DNA from: Candidatus Niyogibacteria bacterium RIFCSPLOWO2_01_FULL_45_48
GTDB lineage: Bacteria; Patescibacteriota; Minisyncoccia; HO2-45-28
Reading direction: 5' to 3'
Length of the DNA: 33,736 nt
NCBI GenBank assembly: GCA_001819395.1
Contig: MHMQ01000031.1
Span: forward strand, 1 to 33,736
Shown piece by piece: positions 31,879 through 33,736 of this stretch. The position numbers were made by a program, and so were the translations under genes. The first letter of the stretch is position 1, and every line of letters starts with the position of its first letter. Under the pieces are notes generated by a model that worked only from the letters and a program-made list of their open reading frames with translations, was not told the origin of the DNA and ran no database searches.

Positions 31879-33681
31879 ATGTGGCTTTTGGTGGCGATTG
31901 CGGCGCAGTTTGTAAACGGAAGTTCGGCGGTAATAGACAAACTGCTTTTGAGAAAGTCTTATCCTAACCCCGTCGGCTACACTTTTTGGCTTGGAGTGCT
32001 GGGTATTTTCTCGTTGGTTTTTCTGCCTTTCGGTTTTAGAATGCTTAATTTTTCGGAAGCGGGAGTCGCGATGCTTGCGGGGGTGTTTTTCATTCTGGCG
32101 ATGCTTTTTTATTTTTACGCCCTTTTTTACGGAGAAGCGTCAAATTCGGTTATTTTAATTGGTGCTGTCTCGCCGATATTTACATTTTTTTTCAGTTCAT
32201 GGATTTTGGGAATTGAGCTGACTGGCCATCAGTTAATCGGTTTTTCTATTTTAATTTTAGGCGGGATTATTTTGTTTTTTGTTGAGAAAAAGGGCCTTCG
32301 CTCAAAAATCGCCATTTTTGCGCTTTTATCCGCTCTTGCTTTTGGTCTTTCAAACACGCTTACCAAAAGCGTTTTTGAATTTTCAAACTTTGCCACGGGA
32401 TTTATCTGGATTAAATTCGCGGGTCTAATCGCCGTTTTGTCTTTTCTTTTATTTCCCGCGCTTCGCGGGAAAATTTTTAACCCCGAAGGGCGCGACGAAT
32501 TTCATAACAAATGGGCTTACTTTTTAAACAGGGGATACGCCGGAGCCGGTTCCGTTTTGGTTTATTACGCTTTGCTTTTGGGGCTTCCGCCGCTTGTGGA
32601 CTCCACCTATAATCTAAAATATATTTTTATTTTTCTTGGCGGGTGGCTGATTTTGCACGAACGTTTTCGCGGATGGGTGTTGGTAGGGAAAATAACCGCT
32701 TTGGCTGTAATTTCTTTCGGTGTTTTATGGCTCGCGGCGGGCGAGTATTACAAGTCAGACGCGTGGGCGAGCGTCAGATGGGCGTCTGACGCAGACAGAC
32801 AAATTATCTGGGGCGTTACATTTTCGCAGAAATTTTCTGAAATGCTCGGTCTTGATTGGCGCGAAAATTACGACGCGATTTTAAACGACTTAAAACCCAA
32901 AAGAATCCGGCTTATCGCTTATTGGGATAAAATTGAGCCGGAAAAGGGAAAGTTTTATTTTAATGATTTTGATTATCAGATGAATGAAGCCGAGCGTGTT
33001 GGCGTGAGGGTCGTTTTGGCTGTGGGGCAGAAACTTCCGCGTTGGCCGGAGTGTCATGTTCCCGATTGGGCAAAATCAGATCAGGATTTGCTTCAATATG
33101 TTGAAGCGGTTGTAAATCGTTATAAAAATCATCCGGCGTTAATTTATTGGCAGGTTGAAAACGAGCCGTTTTTACCGTTTGGGGAATGTCCGGTGCTTGA
33201 TAAAGAATTGCTGGACAAAGAAATAGCTCTCGTAAAATCTTTTGACCCCGAGCATCCTGTTTTGATCACCGATTCCGGTGAAGTGGGAAGATGGTATTCG
33301 GCGGTTCGCGTGGGAGATGTTTTTGGAACAACTATGTATCGCAGGGTTTATAACGATTTTTTTGGATTTATTGACTATCACTTGCCTCCGGAATTTTTCA
33401 GGGTTAAAGAAAAAATTATAAGACGGCTTACAGACGAATACGACAAAAAATTCATAGTCATAGAGCTTGCGGCGGAACCATGGCTCCCCAAACAACTTTA
33501 TGAAACCGGCGTTGAAGACCAGTTTAAAAACTTTGACTTAGATTTTTTCAAAAATACGGTTGATTACGCCAAGGCCGCCAATTTTGGCGAATACTACCTC
33601 TGGGGCGCGGAATGGTGGTTTTGGCTCAAAGTTAAGCACAACATGCCCGAATTTTGGGATTTTGCCAAAATTATTTTTTGA
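31879..33681 (+). CDS. EamA-family 10-TM transporter fused to C-terminal glycoside hydrolase (TIM-barrel, cellulase/GH5/GH39-like)
   Basis: N-term EamA-like repeats (SSAVIDKLLLRKSYPNPVGYTFWLG..NSVILIGAVSPIFTFFFS; LKYIFIFLGGWLILHERF); C-term LKPKRIRLIAYWDKIEPEKGKFYFNDFDYQM..IYWQVENEPF..FIVIELAAEPW. Single uninterrupted ORF. Confidence 0.85.
   Translation: MWLLVAIAAQFVNGSSAVIDKLLLRKSYPNPVGYTFWLGVLGIFSLVFLPFGFRMLNFSEAGVAMLAGVFFILAMLFYFYALFYGEASNSVILIGAVSPIFTFFFSSWILGIELTGHQLIGFSILILGGIILFFVEKKGLRSKIAIFALLSALAFGLSNTLTKSVFEFSNFATGFIWIKFAGLIAVLSFLLFPALRGKIFNPEGRDEFHNKWAYFLNRGYAGAGSVLVYYALLLGLPPLVDSTYNLKYIFIFLGGWLILHERFRGWVLVGKITALAVISFGVLWLAAGEYYKSDAWASVRWASDADRQIIWGVTFSQKFSEMLGLDWRENYDAILNDLKPKRIRLIAYWDKIEPEKGKFYFNDFDYQMNEAERVGVRVVLAVGQKLPRWPECHVPDWAKSDQDLLQYVEAVVNRYKNHPALIYWQVENEPFLPFGECPVLDKELLDKEIALVKSFDPEHPVLITDSGEVGRWYSAVRVGDVFGTTMYRRVYNDFFGFIDYHLPPEFFRVKEKIIRRLTDEYDKKFIVIELAAEPWLPKQLYETGVEDQFKNFDLDFFKNTVDYAKAANFGEYYLWGAEWWFWLKVKHNMPEFWDFAKIIF
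32452..32472. repeat. GC-rich hairpin within EamA coding sequence
   Basis: TTTCCCGCG-CTT-CGCGGGAAA (9-bp arms). Confidence 0.9.
32754..32792. repeat. Overlapping inverted repeats at the transporter/hydrolase junction
   Basis: GTCAGACGC (32754-32762) / GCGTCTGAC (32782-32790); GCGTCAGA (32771-32778) / TCTGACGC (32785-32792). Confidence 0.9.
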
Positions 33682-33697
33682 TATACAATATCCGGAT

Positions 33698-33736
33698 ATG
33701 CTTAAATTTAATTGGCCGAAAATTTCATTGGTTGCG
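33698..33736 (+). CDS. Start of a gene truncated by window end
   Basis: ATG at 33698 open to end (MLKFNWPKISLVA), TACAAT 8 nt upstream. Confidence 0.4.
   Translation, partial: MLKFNWPKISLVA

Noticed and set aside
1-33736. CRISPR arrays, rRNA genes, transposases or prophage genes
   Set aside because: No regularly spaced repeats, rRNA motifs, transposase DDE/HUH motifs or phage structural genes were seen.
1-33736. Alternative genetic code (TGA as Gly, as in some CPR lineages)
   Set aside because: Several ORFs end naturally at TGA directly at gene junctions (e.g. 13569, 29750), consistent with standard code 11.

Overview
Chromosomal segment that looks like a Patescibacteria/CPR (Parcubacteria-like) genome. 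This assignment rests on gene content and style only (tightly overlapping genes, short proteins, standard stop usage including TGA, surface proteins with PG-binding and Gly/Pro-Ala linkers). Contents: (1) a 5'-truncated GalT/HIT-like gene. (2) A ~19 kb surface-glycan locus (912-19989): sugar epimerases, two DegT aminotransferases, a nucleotidyltransferase-GmhB fusion, a GHMP (HddA-like) kinase, GmhA, a UGM-like flavoprotein, two GT2 enzymes, RmlB, an RmlD-like reductase, a cupin, two methyltransferases, a membrane glycosyltransferase and a Wzy/O-antigen-ligase-TPR protein. An isolated HD-domain gene cassette interrupts it. (3) Two surface/PG-binding proteins, DnaX and a large membrane protein. 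(4) A minus-strand orphan gene divergent from a tRNA-Gln(TTG) locus that carries an extra truncated tRNA-Gln-like copy. (5) A DEAD-box helicase followed by small regulatory and metabolic genes (AbrB-like, Nudix, HTH, C39-like, rhodanese, tRNA-binding domain, PD-(D/E)XK nuclease, short ROK protein). (6) An unusual EamA-transporter/glycoside-hydrolase fusion. Main non-gene signals: a perfect 58-bp zero-loop palindrome inside the Wzy/TPR ORF, with other strong in-frame hairpins in coding sequence; a recurrent -10-like box about 6 nt before ATG (predicted leaderless mRNAs); a degenerate tandem tRNA; divergent promoters sharing a -35 box; and a 30-bp direct repeat bracketing an HTH gene. All functional calls come from reading motifs by eye; no database search was run.
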